Source: Candidatus Avelusimicrobium intestinale
Lineage (GTDB): Bacteria; Elusimicrobiota; Elusimicrobia; Elusimicrobiales; Elusimicrobiaceae
Length of the DNA: 64,000 nt
NCBI GenBank assembly: GCA_902765225.1
Contig: CACWYV010000002.1
Location: 190,697-254,696, forward strand
Direction of reading: 5' to 3'
In this document: positions 26,904 through 36,404 of the stretch, in pieces
How positions within the stretch are numbered: position 1 is the first letter of the stretch
Layout: each line of letters starts with the position of its first letter
Made by a program: the position numbers and the translations under genes
Notes under the pieces: model-generated
Databases searched by the model: none
The model's input: the letters and a program-made list of their open reading frames with translations, nothing else
What the model was told of the DNA's origin: nothing

Positions 26904-28418
26904 ATGGTTAATCTTTTTAAGCCCACTTCCTACCGTACGGGGGCTGTTTTGGCGGTCGGTGCGACGGCAGTGTGGAAGACAATCTCCTTTATCAATGCGT
27001 TGTTACTAGCCGCTTATTTCGGGGCAGACAAAGCGACTGACTTGTATTTTTATCTTATTTTAGCTATCGGACTGGGAAGTTATTTTTTACAACGGCTCAA
27101 CGCCGCCGTGATTATCCCGCAAGCCATGGCCCTGGAAATGCAACAACCGCAACGCGCACGCGCTTTATTAAACGGCTATTTATATCTTTATGCGCTGATA
27201 GCCCTAGGACTTATTGTGTGCGGGGGCCTGTTTCCCATTACGCCGGTGCGGTGGTTTTCGCGGTTTAGTCCAGTATATTTGGATACCCAACGGGCGCTCA
27301 TTTTTTCGTCGTTTATTTTCTTTGCCTTGCAGATTTTAGCCACTTATTTACTGGCTATTTTGGAAATGCACAAACGTTTCGCCACCACTTTGTTTACGCC
27401 CCTAAATGCCCTCCTGCCGTTTGCTTTTTTGCTTATTTGGGGCCGTTCGTACGGAATTATCAGCATGTTGTGGGGATTTATTGCCTCGTACGGTGTGCAA
27501 ACACTGGCCTTTACTCGTATGCTTAAAAAAGAATTGCAGTGGCAATTTATCCGCGGCGAAATTATCCATTCTCGTTCTTTCGTTCAAAATTTACTGAGCA
27601 ACCAATGTTTGGAAATGGGAAACATTATCAGCGGACTATTGCCGCTCTACTTACTAAGCGGCCTAAACACCGGCACGGTCAGTGCGCTTAATTACGCCCG
27701 CCAATTATCCGACTCCACCAACGAAGTTTTTACCTTGCGCGTAACAAATGTTTCTAAAATCCAATTAACGGAATATAGCACCCGTCACGATTGGAACGCC
27801 TTGAATACGGCTTATCATTCAACCCATTATATGTTGTGGTTCCTGCTCACACCGCTGGTGGTATTTTCTATCGGGTACGCGCCGCACATCATTACCTTGT
27901 TTTTTAAGCGCGGTGCATTTTCGGGGAAAAACGTATGGGAAACGGCGGCGTTTTTGCGTCCGCTTTTAGCGCTCATGTGGCTCATGGTGCCGATTCTCAT
28001 GCAGAACAACGTCGCCATAGCGGTACGGAAATTAAAAGAATTCTTGCCGTATGCCTTAAGCGGCATTGTTTTATTTATCTTGGCCGTTCCGTTTGCGGTA
28101 ACGCATTTCGGCGCGGTGGCTTATGCATATACGCAAGTTATTTCCTGCGTGATAGGACTAACCATCAACGCGCTATTCTTCCGCAAACATATTCCGCAAT
28201 TACGATTACGCCCGTCTATACAAGACGGCTTGCGGCTTTTATCGTGTAGTATTCTTGCGTTTGTTCCGGCGGCGGTGTACGACTGGTACTGGGCCGGCAG
28301 CAACGTATGGCTGACGGTAGGAATAGGTGGAACGATTTTCGTAGTCACTTTAGCCGCGTTAACCTATTTTAGCGGCGACTTCAGACGCTTTTTGCGTGCG
28401 GTGCATCAAACGGTGTAA
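26904..28418 (+). CDS. MurJ/MviN-family flippase
   Basis: A 504-residue polytopic inner-membrane protein of the MOP superfamily with about 14 hydrophobic helices. The N-terminal ATAVWKTISFINALLLAAYFGADKATD pattern and internal repeats resemble MviN/MurJ. It may flip lipid II, or an undecaprenyl-linked O-antigen or exopolysaccharide unit, given the three glycosyltransferase genes facing it. Basic residues typical of the MurJ cavity cannot be checked without an alignment. Its last 60 nt overlap the convergent glycosyltransferase gene. Confidence 0.8.
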   Translation: MVNLFKPTSYRTGAVLAVGATAVWKTISFINALLLAAYFGADKATDLYFYLILAIGLGSYFLQRLNAAVIIPQAMALEMQQPQRARALLNGYLYLYALIALGLIVCGGLFPITPVRWFSRFSPVYLDTQRALIFSSFIFFALQILATYLLAILEMHKRFATTLFTPLNALLPFAFLLIWGRSYGIISMLWGFIASYGVQTLAFTRMLKKELQWQFIRGEIIHSRSFVQNLLSNQCLEMGNIISGLLPLYLLSGLNTGTVSALNYARQLSDSTNEVFTLRVTNVSKIQLTEYSTRHDWNALNTAYHSTHYMLWFLLTPLVVFSIGYAPHIITLFFKRGAFSGKNVWETAAFLRPLLALMWLMVPILMQNNVAIAVRKLKEFLPYALSGIVLFILAVPFAVTHFGAVAYAYTQVISCVIGLTINALFFRKHIPQLRLRPSIQDGLRLLSCSILAFVPAAVYDWYWAGSNVWLTVGIGGTIFVVTLAALTYFSGDFRRFLRAVHQTV

Positions 28419-29381
28419 ACCGTGCATCAAACAGCTATACGAAAAATATCCTTTTAAACTTTTTTCAAATAACCATTGGCGCACACGAAACTTAAACGGC
28501 CGCAAAGCAAATAGTTCCGGCGGTACCTGTAAGTCGGCCCGGTGGGTACGCAAAAAATTTTCTTCCTCCGGGCTGATTCCGTATTTCTCCATAAAACTAC
28601 ATACGGCCACACGAAAGATGTATTCAAATCCCGAAGAAAAATCAGCATACATTCCGTTGTCTTTTAATGCAATACGTGCTTGTAAAAATCCTTGCACTAA
28701 ATCGATAAAGCGTTTATCGCCGCTATGGCTTTGTGACGTTTCACGCTGACGATAAAAATAGTGCGCGTTGGGAGAAAAAGCAATTTTTTCAACCCGCGAA
28801 ATAAGTTGTACAGCCATCGCGATATCTTCCCCGTTGTGCAAGGAGCTCGCTCCCCACGCCAATTTCTGGGCCAATTCGCGTGAAAAAAGTTTTCCGCACA
28901 GAGCCATTGCGGCAGAAGCGTCTTCAAAAATTGTTACACGGGTTTTCCCGGATAACGTGCCTGTTTCAAAAAGCGGCGCGACGCAAACAGGTACCGGTAA
29001 TTCCCGTACAAACCGGATAAGCGGGGCTACCGCAAGTGATGCGCCAGTCGCTTGTACGGTTTGCCACAACGCTTCCATATAATTGGGTGACAACACATCA
29101 TCGCCGTCTAGAAAGGTAATATATTTCCCACGTGCTTGGGCAACACCCAACGCCCTAGCCGCCGCTAATCCGGCGTGCATTTGACTCAACACCCGCGCGA
29201 ATGAATGAGTAGCGGCAAAAGCAGATAGGATTTTTTTGCTATCGTCCGTAGAACCGTCATTGACGGCAATCACTTCAAAGGAAGAAAACGTTTGCGCAGC
29301 CAAACTATCCAGACAGGCCGGCAAGTAGGCAGCTACGTTATAGACAGGAATGACAATACTTACATGAGGGCTTGGCGGCAT
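28359..29381 (-). CDS. Glycosyltransferase family 2
   Basis: A 340-residue GT-A enzyme using a nucleotide sugar. It opens VSIVIPVYNVAAYLPACLDS, has VNDGSTDDS for nucleotide binding and FLDGDD as the DXD metal site. The C-terminal part is basic and may lie at the membrane. It overlaps the upstream glycosyltransferase gene by 22 nt at its start and the convergent flippase gene by 60 nt at its end. Likely role: surface polysaccharide or LPS core extension. Confidence 0.88.
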   Translation of the reverse strand: MPPSPHVSIVIPVYNVAAYLPACLDSLAAQTFSSFEVIAVNDGSTDDSKKILSAFAATHSFARVLSQMHAGLAAARALGVAQARGKYITFLDGDDVLSPNYMEALWQTVQATGASLAVAPLIRFVRELPVPVCVAPLFETGTLSGKTRVTIFEDASAAMALCGKLFSRELAQKLAWGASSLHNGEDIAMAVQLISRVEKIAFSPNAHYFYRQRETSQSHSGDKRFIDLVQGFLQARIALKDNGMYADFSSGFEYIFRVAVCSFMEKYGISPEEENFLRTHRADLQVPPELFALRPFKFRVRQWLFEKSLKGYFSYSCLMHGLHRLMHRTQKASEVAAKIG

Positions 29382-30442
29382 AGATTTTCGTAAGTGTCCA
29401 AGTAATCTTGGAGCGAAAAACGCGTGATTACTTCCCGCGCCCGTTTTCCAAACTGCCGCCGCAAATTCTCGTCATCCATCAGGGTTTCCAGTTTACGGGC
29501 AAACAAATCCGTTTGATGTTGCGGTACTAAAAATCCGTCCACATCGTCCCGAATAATCACATCCGGTCCCGTGCAAGCGAAACTAACGGCAGGCAACCCG
29601 ACAGACATGGCTTCCAACAGAACAAGCGGAAATCCTTCTGCGCGGGAAGACATAGCAAAAACAGAAGCATGTGCGTACACCGCCGCCAATTCTTTTTGCG
29701 GCGGAATAAAATCTACGCTGTACTGTACATCCAATGTTTCCGCCAACGCTTTTAGTTCCGCTTCGTCCGGACCGCTACCGACAATAGCGAGCCGCCAATC
29801 TTCGTGCGTATCGCACACCCGCCGCCAAGCTTCCAATAAACGGTCAAACCCCTTTTGTTGCGTCAACCGGCCGACAGCCAATACATACTTCTTCCCCGGT
29901 TTGAAAAAAGTGGGACGTTCGTTGGTTTTGCCTTTGCACGGCAGCGCCGGATTATACACAAGTACCGGTTTCCATTTGGGGAAAAAACGGGTTAAGTATT
30001 TCAAATCCCGTTTGGAAAGCACCGTAACTGCCCGGGCACGACGCAGCAAAATACTCCGGGCGATACGCCACTTAGTAGACGGGGTACGCCGTACATCTAA
30101 GTGGTCAGCGTAGATATACGGGATACCCAATAATAAACACGAGGCTAATACGTTAAGCGTAATAAAACTGATCACCACCTGAGGGCGGGTAGCCCGCAGC
30201 GCCCAAGTCAGTTTCCACACGCGCGCAATCCCCCCAAACACGCCGGCCATCCGCAACGGGGGCAAATGTAAACACACCCGTTTAACCGCTTCCGGCACCG
30301 TGTAAAAATCAGGGATTTCGTGGTCGTATAAAGTCAGTAGGGTAACTTCGTGCCCACGGGTAGCCAGCCCCCCGCACAGGTAGAGCATAGCACGCTCGGC
30401 ACCACCGCCGCCCAACGAACCGATCACACACGTAATACGCAT
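29360..30442 (-). CDS. Glycosyltransferase family 4
   Basis: A 360-residue GT-B enzyme. It starts with SLGGGGAERAMLYL, a typical N-terminal glycine loop. The C-terminal Rossmann domain has VGRLTQQKGFDRLLEA, VGSGPDE and the nucleotide-sugar motif EGFPLVLLEAMSVGLP. It is the middle of three reverse-strand glycosyltransferase genes, overlapping the next by 22 nt, and likely acts in LPS or exopolysaccharide assembly. Confidence 0.9.
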   Translation of the reverse strand: MRITCVIGSLGGGGAERAMLYLCGGLATRGHEVTLLTLYDHEIPDFYTVPEAVKRVCLHLPPLRMAGVFGGIARVWKLTWALRATRPQVVISFITLNVLASCLLLGIPYIYADHLDVRRTPSTKWRIARSILLRRARAVTVLSKRDLKYLTRFFPKWKPVLVYNPALPCKGKTNERPTFFKPGKKYVLAVGRLTQQKGFDRLLEAWRRVCDTHEDWRLAIVGSGPDEAELKALAETLDVQYSVDFIPPQKELAAVYAHASVFAMSSRAEGFPLVLLEAMSVGLPAVSFACTGPDVIIRDDVDGFLVPQHQTDLFARKLETLMDDENLRRQFGKRAREVITRFSLQDYLDTYENLCRQALM

Positions 30443-30468
30443 AGATTCGCTTGCCCCCCGTTGCTTGC

Positions 30469-31476
30469 CTAGTTCAAAATTTCCGCTACAGCACGCAAGA
30501 AGGGTTCAAACGGATACCGGTCTTTAAGTTTGCTGGCTTCCACCGCCATACCTACCCGGCGTCCCCAGTTGACCATCATTTCATCCAAGGCTACCGTTAA
30601 CGGTTCTTCTTCCCCGGCGTTGACAATCACCCCATTGACTCCGTTAGTGATTAGGGAAGTAACCGATTCGGCCTCGCTGGCGACACACGGTAACTTACTG
30701 GCCATGGCGTCCAACAATACATCCGCCGGTTGCTCACCCACCGCCGGATAAACAAACACATCCGCATTGCGTAATAAACTATACACGTCGCTTTGGGCCG
30801 GAACAATTTCGGTACTGCCTTCCAATTGATTTTTAGTAATGAATCGTTTATAGGCCGTTTTTTGCAATCCGTCACCCACAATCGTTAAATGCCAGGTAGT
30901 ATGTGCCGGTGCCAGCCGCGCCCACGTTTTGAGCAACGTATCAAACCCGCTGGATTTAGCAAGCGGCCCGACGGCCAAAACATTGTTTTCCTTTTTGAAG
31001 CAAGCCGGTTTACTGTAGTTGTAATGTTCCACCCAAATAGCCGGCGGCGTCACACGTACGGCATTGGCTCCGTATATTTTTTTGTTAAGAGGTTTATCGC
31101 TTTCGCCGAGTACCACTACACGCACCGCTTTTTGTAACAGTGCTTTTTTGGTGGGCACCGGTTTATCTTCTTTGAAATTTTCATACTCCACATACACAAA
31201 CGGAATCCCCGCCATAACAGCAGCTTCACAGGCACGCAAATTCATTACGGCAAAGACGACTTCCGGATTGGACTTAGTGAACATACCCGCCATCCGTTTG
31301 GTGGTAGTGAGTGGTGTATATTCTTGCAACGGCACCGCAGAAAAGACTTTCCCCTTTCCTTTGGCGGCCAAAACGTTTACTTCGTGTCCTTGCGTCTTCA
31401 ACGCCTCGGCCAGTTTGACACCTAAGCGTGCGCCGGACTGGGTTTTATTACCCCCAACACAAACAATTATTTTCAT
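30469..31476 (-). CDS. Glycosyltransferase family 4-like protein
   Basis: A 335-residue GT-B protein. Signs are KIIVCVGGNKTQSGAR at the start, VLAVGPLAKSSGFDTLLKTW, VGDGLQKTAY and a variant donor loop GEQPADVLLDAMASKLPCVAS, in which the usual E-G-x-P is E-Q-P. The ATG at 31476 has AAGGAGAG at the right distance, so it is preferred over a TTG two codons upstream. First gene of the three-gene glycosyltransferase operon. Confidence 0.85.
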   Translation of the reverse strand: MKIIVCVGGNKTQSGARLGVKLAEALKTQGHEVNVLAAKGKGKVFSAVPLQEYTPLTTTKRMAGMFTKSNPEVVFAVMNLRACEAAVMAGIPFVYVEYENFKEDKPVPTKKALLQKAVRVVVLGESDKPLNKKIYGANAVRVTPPAIWVEHYNYSKPACFKKENNVLAVGPLAKSSGFDTLLKTWARLAPAHTTWHLTIVGDGLQKTAYKRFITKNQLEGSTEIVPAQSDVYSLLRNADVFVYPAVGEQPADVLLDAMASKLPCVASEAESVTSLITNGVNGVIVNAGEEEPLTVALDEMMVNWGRRVGMAVEASKLKDRYPFEPFLRAVAEILN

Positions 31477-31548
31477 GACCAACTCTCCTTTGGTGGATTA
31501 AAGACCTCTCTTGTATTGTACATAAAAAGACGCCTCTGTGGCTAAAAA

Positions 31549-31575
31549 TTAAAAAACCGTCCCAAAAGGACGGTT
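31549..31575 (-). terminator. Terminator of initiator tRNA gene
   Basis: On the minus strand AACCGTCC and GGACGGTT form an 8-bp stem with a 5-nt loop, followed by a T-rich run. It begins 8 nt past the tRNA 3' end and separates the tRNA from the glycosyltransferase genes. Confidence 0.8.
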
Positions 31576-31583
31576 AAAAAATC

Positions 31584-31657
31584 TTGCGGGGACTGGATTT
31601 GAACCAGTGATCTCAAGGTTATGGGCCTTGCGAGATACCAGGCTTCTCTACCCCGCA
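31584..31657 (-). tRNA. tRNA-Met (CAT), initiator type
   Basis: A full cloverleaf: acceptor TGCGGGG/CCCCGCA, D-stem GAGA/TCTC with AGCCTGGTA loop, anticodon stem CAAGG/CCTTG with loop CCCATAA (anticodon CAT), T-stem ACTGG/CCAGT with TTCAAAT, discriminator A, no encoded CCA. A purine-pyrimidine 11:24 pair (A11:U24) and the D-loop mark an initiator. It departs from the bacterial norm by U1:A72 instead of a C1/A72 mismatch, A29:U41 instead of the third G:C pair, and C33 instead of U33. Initiator versus elongator is inferred mainly from 11:24. Confidence 0.82.
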
Positions 31658-31662
31658 ACACT

Positions 31663-31691
31663 ATTATAGCAAATTGTTTTTACCGATGCAA
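31663..31691 (-). promoter_or_regulatory. Promoter of initiator tRNA, abutting its 5' end
   Basis: On the minus strand TTGCAT, a 17-nt spacer ending in TGC, then TATAAT. Only 5 nt separate the -10 box from the mature 5' end, so transcription should begin at nucleotide 1 or 2 of the tRNA. Confidence 0.7.
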
Positions 31692-31727
31692 ATACGACGG
31701 CAGAAACACCTGAATTCCGCCCAGATA

Positions 31728-32273
31728 CTAGAACTCAGGATGGTGGATCCGGTACCACTGCAACGACAAAATGGTTTTAGCGTCCGTAATTTTTCCCGTT
31801 TTAATCATTTGATAGGCCTGCTTAAGCGGGATTTTCTTGACGTTGATAAATTCATCCGCATCCAAATCTGTCTTCCCGCATGAAAGCCCCGTAGCCACAT
31901 ATAAGTGTTGGACTTCATTGGAAAATGCATTACACGGATGAAATACTAAAATTTCTTTAAGCGACCGTGCCGTCAGTCCCGTTTCTTGTTTCAGTTCTGC
32001 CCGCGCACAAGCCACAAAACTCTGCCCCGGCTCACGCTTACCGGCCGGGATTTCCAACGTAGCTTGCCCGATAGGATAGCGGAACTGTTCTACTAAATAA
32101 ATGTGTCCGTCCTGCACGGGCAAAATACCGCTCGCTCCGCGGTGTTTCAAATAAACGCGCACCCCTTTTTTCCGGTTCGGTAATTGCACTTCATCTAACT
32201 TTACATCTAATACACCCTTGTATAAGGTTTGGGAAGAAATTTTTGTCTCTTTTAATTTACTATAATGTTTCAT
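31728..32273 (-). CDS. Nudix hydrolase, ADP-ribose pyrophosphatase-like
   Basis: A 181-residue protein with the ADPRase-type layout: an N-terminal beta region (YKGVLDVKLDEVQLP), then QFRYPIGQATLEIPAGKREPGQ and the Nudix box ending AELKQETGL. Compared with the consensus REUxEExGU, the Arg is Ala and one of the paired Glu is Gln, so the box is degenerate while two Glu and the Gly remain. It probably hydrolyses ADP-ribose or a sugar nucleotide; activity is uncertain. TAAAAT ends 6 nt before the ATG. Confidence 0.8.
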   Translation of the reverse strand: MKHYSKLKETKISSQTLYKGVLDVKLDEVQLPNRKKGVRVYLKHRGASGILPVQDGHIYLVEQFRYPIGQATLEIPAGKREPGQSFVACARAELKQETGLTARSLKEILVFHPCNAFSNEVQHLYVATGLSCGKTDLDADEFINVKKIPLKQAYQMIKTGKITDAKTILSLQWYRIHHPEF

Positions 32274-32279
32274 AGATAT

Positions 32280-32285
32280 ATTTTA
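32280..32285 (-). promoter_or_regulatory. -10 box of Nudix gene, leaderless arrangement
   Basis: TAAAAT on the minus strand ends 6 nt before the ATG of the Nudix gene. No ribosome site is visible. Confidence 0.35.
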
Positions 32286-32345
32286 CCTTTTTTGACCTGC
32301 TTGCGGACAGGTGGCTTCCCGCCACCCCCGCTAACAAGGAACACC

Positions 32346-35300
32346 ATGGCTGAATTTGTACAACTGCATAATCATACCGAATATTCGCTTTTGGACGGAA
32401 TGTTGCGCGTTTCGGAAGATCACAAACCCTCCCAATTCTTGCGCGGCTTGGCCCAACAAGGTATCCCCGCCATGGCCATTACCGATCACGGAAACCTTTA
32501 CGGCGCGTTGGATTTTTTTGCCTCCGCCCGAGAAGCGGGTTTAAAACCTATCGTCGGTTGTGAATTCTACATTACCGAAGGGAACTATAAAGAAAAAGAC
32601 AAATCCCGTACCGGTCATTTAACGCTGCTAGCACGCAATTACGAAGGATACGTTAATTTGATGAAGTTAAATTCCATGGCTTGGGTAGATGGATTTTACT
32701 ATCATCCGCGCATTGATAAACACATCCTGTCCCAGCACAGCGGCGGGTTACTCTGCCTGTCAGGCTGTTTAAAGGGATTTTTATCACAATATGTGCGGGA
32801 ACCAAACGGCTTTGAAAAGGCCTGCGAATTAGCCAAAGAATATGAAACGATCTTCGGCGCAGGTAATTATTACATTGAACTCATGGACCACGGCATCCGC
32901 GAGGAAATAGAATCCTTGCCGCTACTCAAGGACGTCGCCAAGCGCACAGGCATTCCCCTCGTAGCTACCAACGATTGCCACTACGAAAAAAAGGAAGACT
33001 GGGAAGCACACGACGTGCACGTCTGCATCGCTACGGGGAAAACCTTAAATGACCCGCACCGCCTGAAAATGTCCCATGAGTTGTATTTTAAATCGCCCGA
33101 AGAAATGTGCGCCCTGTTTGACCACACCCCCGAAGCGTGCCAAAACACCTTGCAAATTGCCGAAAAATGCAATTTGGAATTTCCGAAACATGGGTTTATC
33201 CTGCCCAATTTTGATATTCCGCCACAATATCCCAACTCGGCCGAATATTTCAAAGACCTGTGCCGCAAAGGGCTTACCGCCAAAATGAACGGCCACGTGC
33301 CGGATAATTATTGGAAACAACTGGAATTTGAATTTAACGTCATTATTACGATGGGATTTGATTGTTATTTTCTTATCGTGCAGGATTTTATCCATTGGGC
33401 ACGGCAACATGATATTCCCATCGGGCCCGGCCGCGGCTCGGGGGCGGGTTCGCTCGTGGCATATAGTTTGGATATTACCCGTATTGACCCGATTCAAAAC
33501 AAGCTGTTGTTTGAACGCTTTTTAAACCCGGACCGCATCAGCATGCCGGATTTAGATATTGACATGTCCGATGCAGGACGGGAACGGGTCATCAACTACG
33601 TACGCGAAAAATACGGTCACGATAAAGTTTCTCAAATTATCACGTTTGGAACCATGAAAGCAAAATTGGCCCTCAAAGACGTCGCTCGCGTCATGGAAGT
33701 ACCATTAGCCGATGCCAACCGTATTGCCAAAATGATTCCCAACGATCCCAAGATGACGTTGGAAAAGGCTTTGGAAATCAACGAGCTGCGTAACGAGATT
33801 ACCAATAACCCGCAAAGTAAACGTCTCTTTGAAATGGCGCGAAAAATTGAAGGGCTCAAACGCCATACCGGCATCCACGCCGCCGGCGTACTGATCACCA
33901 AAGAAGCCGTATCCGAATATGTTCCTTTGGCACGCGGAGCCAAGGATATTATTACTACCCAGTTTGAAGGAGAACCGTGTTCCAATTTGGGCTTGTTAAA
34001 GATGGACTTCTTGGGGCTACGTACGCTGACCGTCATTGACAATGCCGAAAAAATGATCCGTGCCCGCCACAATCCGGATTTTGATATTAACAAAATTCCC
34101 CTGGATGATAAAAAAACGTACGAAATGCTTTCGGCTTGCCAGACCCTCGGTATTTTTCAGTTGGAAGGCGGCGGTATGCGTGATTTAATTAAGCAAATTC
34201 AACCTTCCGAATTTAGCGATTTATCCGCGTTGGTGGCTCTTTACCGCCCCGGTCCTATGCAATCGGGCATGATGGATACCTATGTACGGCGTAAAAACGG
34301 CCAAGAAAAAATTGTGTACGAAACACCGCTGTTGGAAGAAGTATTAAAAGACACCTATGGGTGCATGCTCTACCAGGAACAAATCATGCAAATTTCCAAA
34401 CGCTTGGGGGGGTTCACCCCCGGGGAGGCCGACTCCCTGCGCAAAGCTATGGGGAAAAAGAAAATAGATATGATGGAAAAATTCGGTCACAAATTTGTGG
34501 AAGGGTGTAAAAATAACCACATCCCCGAAAAAACAGCCTCTCATATCTACGAACAAATGAAGGCCTTCGCCGGATACGGATTTAATAAATCCCACTCGTA
34601 TGCTTACGCCCTGGTTTCGTATCAAACGGCCTACTTAAAAGCCAACTATCCGGTTGAATTTATGTGTGCCGCTCTCACCAACGAAATCGGTCACAATGCA
34701 ATCGGTTCCGACGATAAAGAAAACAAAATTGTTACCTACCTGGCCGAAGCACGCAAATTGGGTTTTGAAATTTTACCGCCGGACGTAAATGCTTCGGAAC
34801 CAGATTTTTCCGTGGAAGAAAAAGATGGCAAAGAATGTATCCGCTATGCTTTAAATGCCGTTAAAAACGCTGGAGAAGAGGCCTGCATTGCCATTGCGCG
34901 GGAACATAAAAAAGGGAAATTCTCCTCGCCGGAAGATCTGTGCAACCGGCCGGGCGTAGGAGAGCTGATTGGCAAAAAAACATTGGAAAGTTTAACCAAG
35001 GCCGGCGCGTTGGATAGCACGTGCCCCGGCCAGGACCCGCGCATTACCCGCGCACACGTTTTAGGGAATTTGGACCCCTTGCTGGAAGCCTCCCATCTGA
35101 TCGCCCGCGAACGTCAAAAAGACACCGGCAATTTATTCGGGGATGATTTTTCTTCCGTGGTCAGCGTGAAAAAAGCCAACTTAGTCCCCACTACACCGCT
35201 GACGCGCAACGAATTGTTGGGCTTTGAAAAAGAAGTATTGGGGCTATTCTTCAGCGGACATCCCATTGAAAAATATCAACCGCACCTGGCCCAATTACAC

Positions 35301-35840
35301 GTGACCCCGATTGTGGACATTTTGGAAGGCCGGGCTGCCGGACGGCTAAATGTACTGGGCATTATTACTTTATACAAACGGCGGCAAAACAAGAAAACTA
35401 AAAAGGATTGGGCCCAACTGGTCATTGAAGATTGCACCGGGTCATTACCGGTCAATGTATTTTCACGCACATTTGAAAATATCGGGGCTTTGCTTACCCC
35501 TAATGCTATTTTAAATTTCACGGGGGATGTCCGCACCGATGACGATAGTGCCCGGATTGAACTTAATTTGCAAGACGTAAGCAACATTACCGATTTGATA
35601 GCCGGAATTGCTAAAGAATTTACGGTGCGGCTGCCCGCCGATTATACTCCCCAACAACTGCAAAAACTGAAAAGCTATTTGGATATGACGCGCGGAACAA
35701 CGGCTGTTTATTTGGAAATTCCCTCCAAGGCGGATCCGACCAAATATCACCGTATCCGTACGCAAAAGAATATCCTACTCCACAAGGCACTACTGGAATA
35801 CATTGAAAATACGTGGAACAACGCTTGGACGTTCAAATAA
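32346..35840 (+). CDS. dnaE: DNA polymerase III subunit alpha
   Basis: Replicative polymerase, 1164 residues from the ATG at 32346, which has AAGGA ahead of it and starts at the PHP motif HNHTEYSLLDG. PHP metal residues are retained (DHGNLYGA, ATNDCHYE). The polymerase active site has PDLDID and KMDFLGLRTL, then the fingers (GIFQLEGGGM, CMLYQEQIM), helix-hairpin-helix and OB-fold (GIITLYKRRQNKKTKKDWAQ) regions. The intact PHP site suggests metal binding and perhaps proofreading; this is inference. Upstream inverted repeats are noted separately. Confidence 0.95.
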   Translation: MAEFVQLHNHTEYSLLDGMLRVSEDHKPSQFLRGLAQQGIPAMAITDHGNLYGALDFFASAREAGLKPIVGCEFYITEGNYKEKDKSRTGHLTLLARNYEGYVNLMKLNSMAWVDGFYYHPRIDKHILSQHSGGLLCLSGCLKGFLSQYVREPNGFEKACELAKEYETIFGAGNYYIELMDHGIREEIESLPLLKDVAKRTGIPLVATNDCHYEKKEDWEAHDVHVCIATGKTLNDPHRLKMSHELYFKSPEEMCALFDHTPEACQNTLQIAEKCNLEFPKHGFILPNFDIPPQYPNSAEYFKDLCRKGLTAKMNGHVPDNYWKQLEFEFNVIITMGFDCYFLIVQDFIHWARQHDIPIGPGRGSGAGSLVAYSLDITRIDPIQNKLLFERFLNPDRISMPDLDIDMSDAGRERVINYVREKYGHDKVSQIITFGTMKAKLALKDVARVMEVPLADANRIAKMIPNDPKMTLEKALEINELRNEITNNPQSKRLFEMARKIEGLKRHTGIHAAGVLITKEAVSEYVPLARGAKDIITTQFEGEPCSNLGLLKMDFLGLRTLTVIDNAEKMIRARHNPDFDINKIPLDDKKTYEMLSACQTLGIFQLEGGGMRDLIKQIQPSEFSDLSALVALYRPGPMQSGMMDTYVRRKNGQEKIVYETPLLEEVLKDTYGCMLYQEQIMQISKRLGGFTPGEADSLRKAMGKKKIDMMEKFGHKFVEGCKNNHIPEKTASHIYEQMKAFAGYGFNKSHSYAYALVSYQTAYLKANYPVEFMCAALTNEIGHNAIGSDDKENKIVTYLAEARKLGFEILPPDVNASEPDFSVEEKDGKECIRYALNAVKNAGEEACIAIAREHKKGKFSSPEDLCNRPGVGELIGKKTLESLTKAGALDSTCPGQDPRITRAHVLGNLDPLLEASHLIARERQKDTGNLFGDDFSSVVSVKKANLVPTTPLTRNELLGFEKEVLGLFFSGHPIEKYQPHLAQLHVTPIVDILEGRAAGRLNVLGIITLYKRRQNKKTKKDWAQLVIEDCTGSLPVNVFSRTFENIGALLTPNAILNFTGDVRTDDDSARIELNLQDVSNITDLIAGIAKEFTVRLPADYTPQQLQKLKSYLDMTRGTTAVYLEIPSKADPTKYHRIRTQKNILLHKALLEYIENTWNNAWTFK

Positions 35841-35860
35841 GAAGCTTATTGTGGTATTGT

Positions 35861-36370
35861 TCATCCAGGCAACGCATAGTACTCTAACCCGCTACTAATA
35901 GTCATTTTATAGACTCCGCCCAGACTTTTACACACTTTCTTAGCAATTTCCGTTTCGGCTCCGCAATAATTATGCACCGCATGGTACATAAGTCCCCCAC
36001 CCCTGCAGTACATTGTCAAACTCCGTCCTTGGCTTGCCCCATCTTGTAGAAAACACCGAGTCTGCCTATCCTGCGAATAAATGGCTCTTCCCTCGCTCAC
36101 CACCGTCCAGCCGTTGGGAAGATCTATATCCAACTCCAAAAAATCAAACGTGTAGCTCCCATTGGCCATGCGATAGCGCTCTTCTGCCTGCATGTATGTT
36201 TTAGCCAGTGTCACCAGCTGTACATAGCGGCTTTTTGCTACTGCCACCTGGTACTGCGGTATAGCCACTGCCGCCAAAATACCAATAATGAGCACGACGA
36301 CTAAAAGTTCAATCAGCGTAAAGCCTTTGTTATTACCCTTCACGCTATCATTTTTTAATTGGATCTTCAT
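35861..36370 (-). CDS. Type IV pilin-like protein with homopolymer-bearing promoter
   Basis: A 169-residue prepilin with a 15-residue leader, processing site [12 protein letters not shown] and Glu at +5. The segment [17 protein letters not shown] is nearly the same as in the pilin at 6862. Several Cys in the C-terminal half (CFLQDG, MYCRGG, YCGAE, VCKSLGG) may form disulfides. ATG at 36370 has GGAGAGG just upstream. It is probably monocistronic. The promoter 35-63 nt upstream contains a run of 12 T. Confidence 0.88.
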   Translation of the reverse strand: MKIQLKNDSVKGNNKGFTLIELLVVVLIIGILAAVAIPQYQVAVAKSRYVQLVTLAKTYMQAEERYRMANGSYTFDFLELDIDLPNGWTVVSEGRAIYSQDRQTRCFLQDGASQGRSLTMYCRGGGLMYHAVHNYCGAETEIAKKVCKSLGGVYKMTISSGLEYYALPG

Positions 36371-36404
36371 ACCTCTCCCCACCCACAAAACACCCTACGG
36401 CAGT

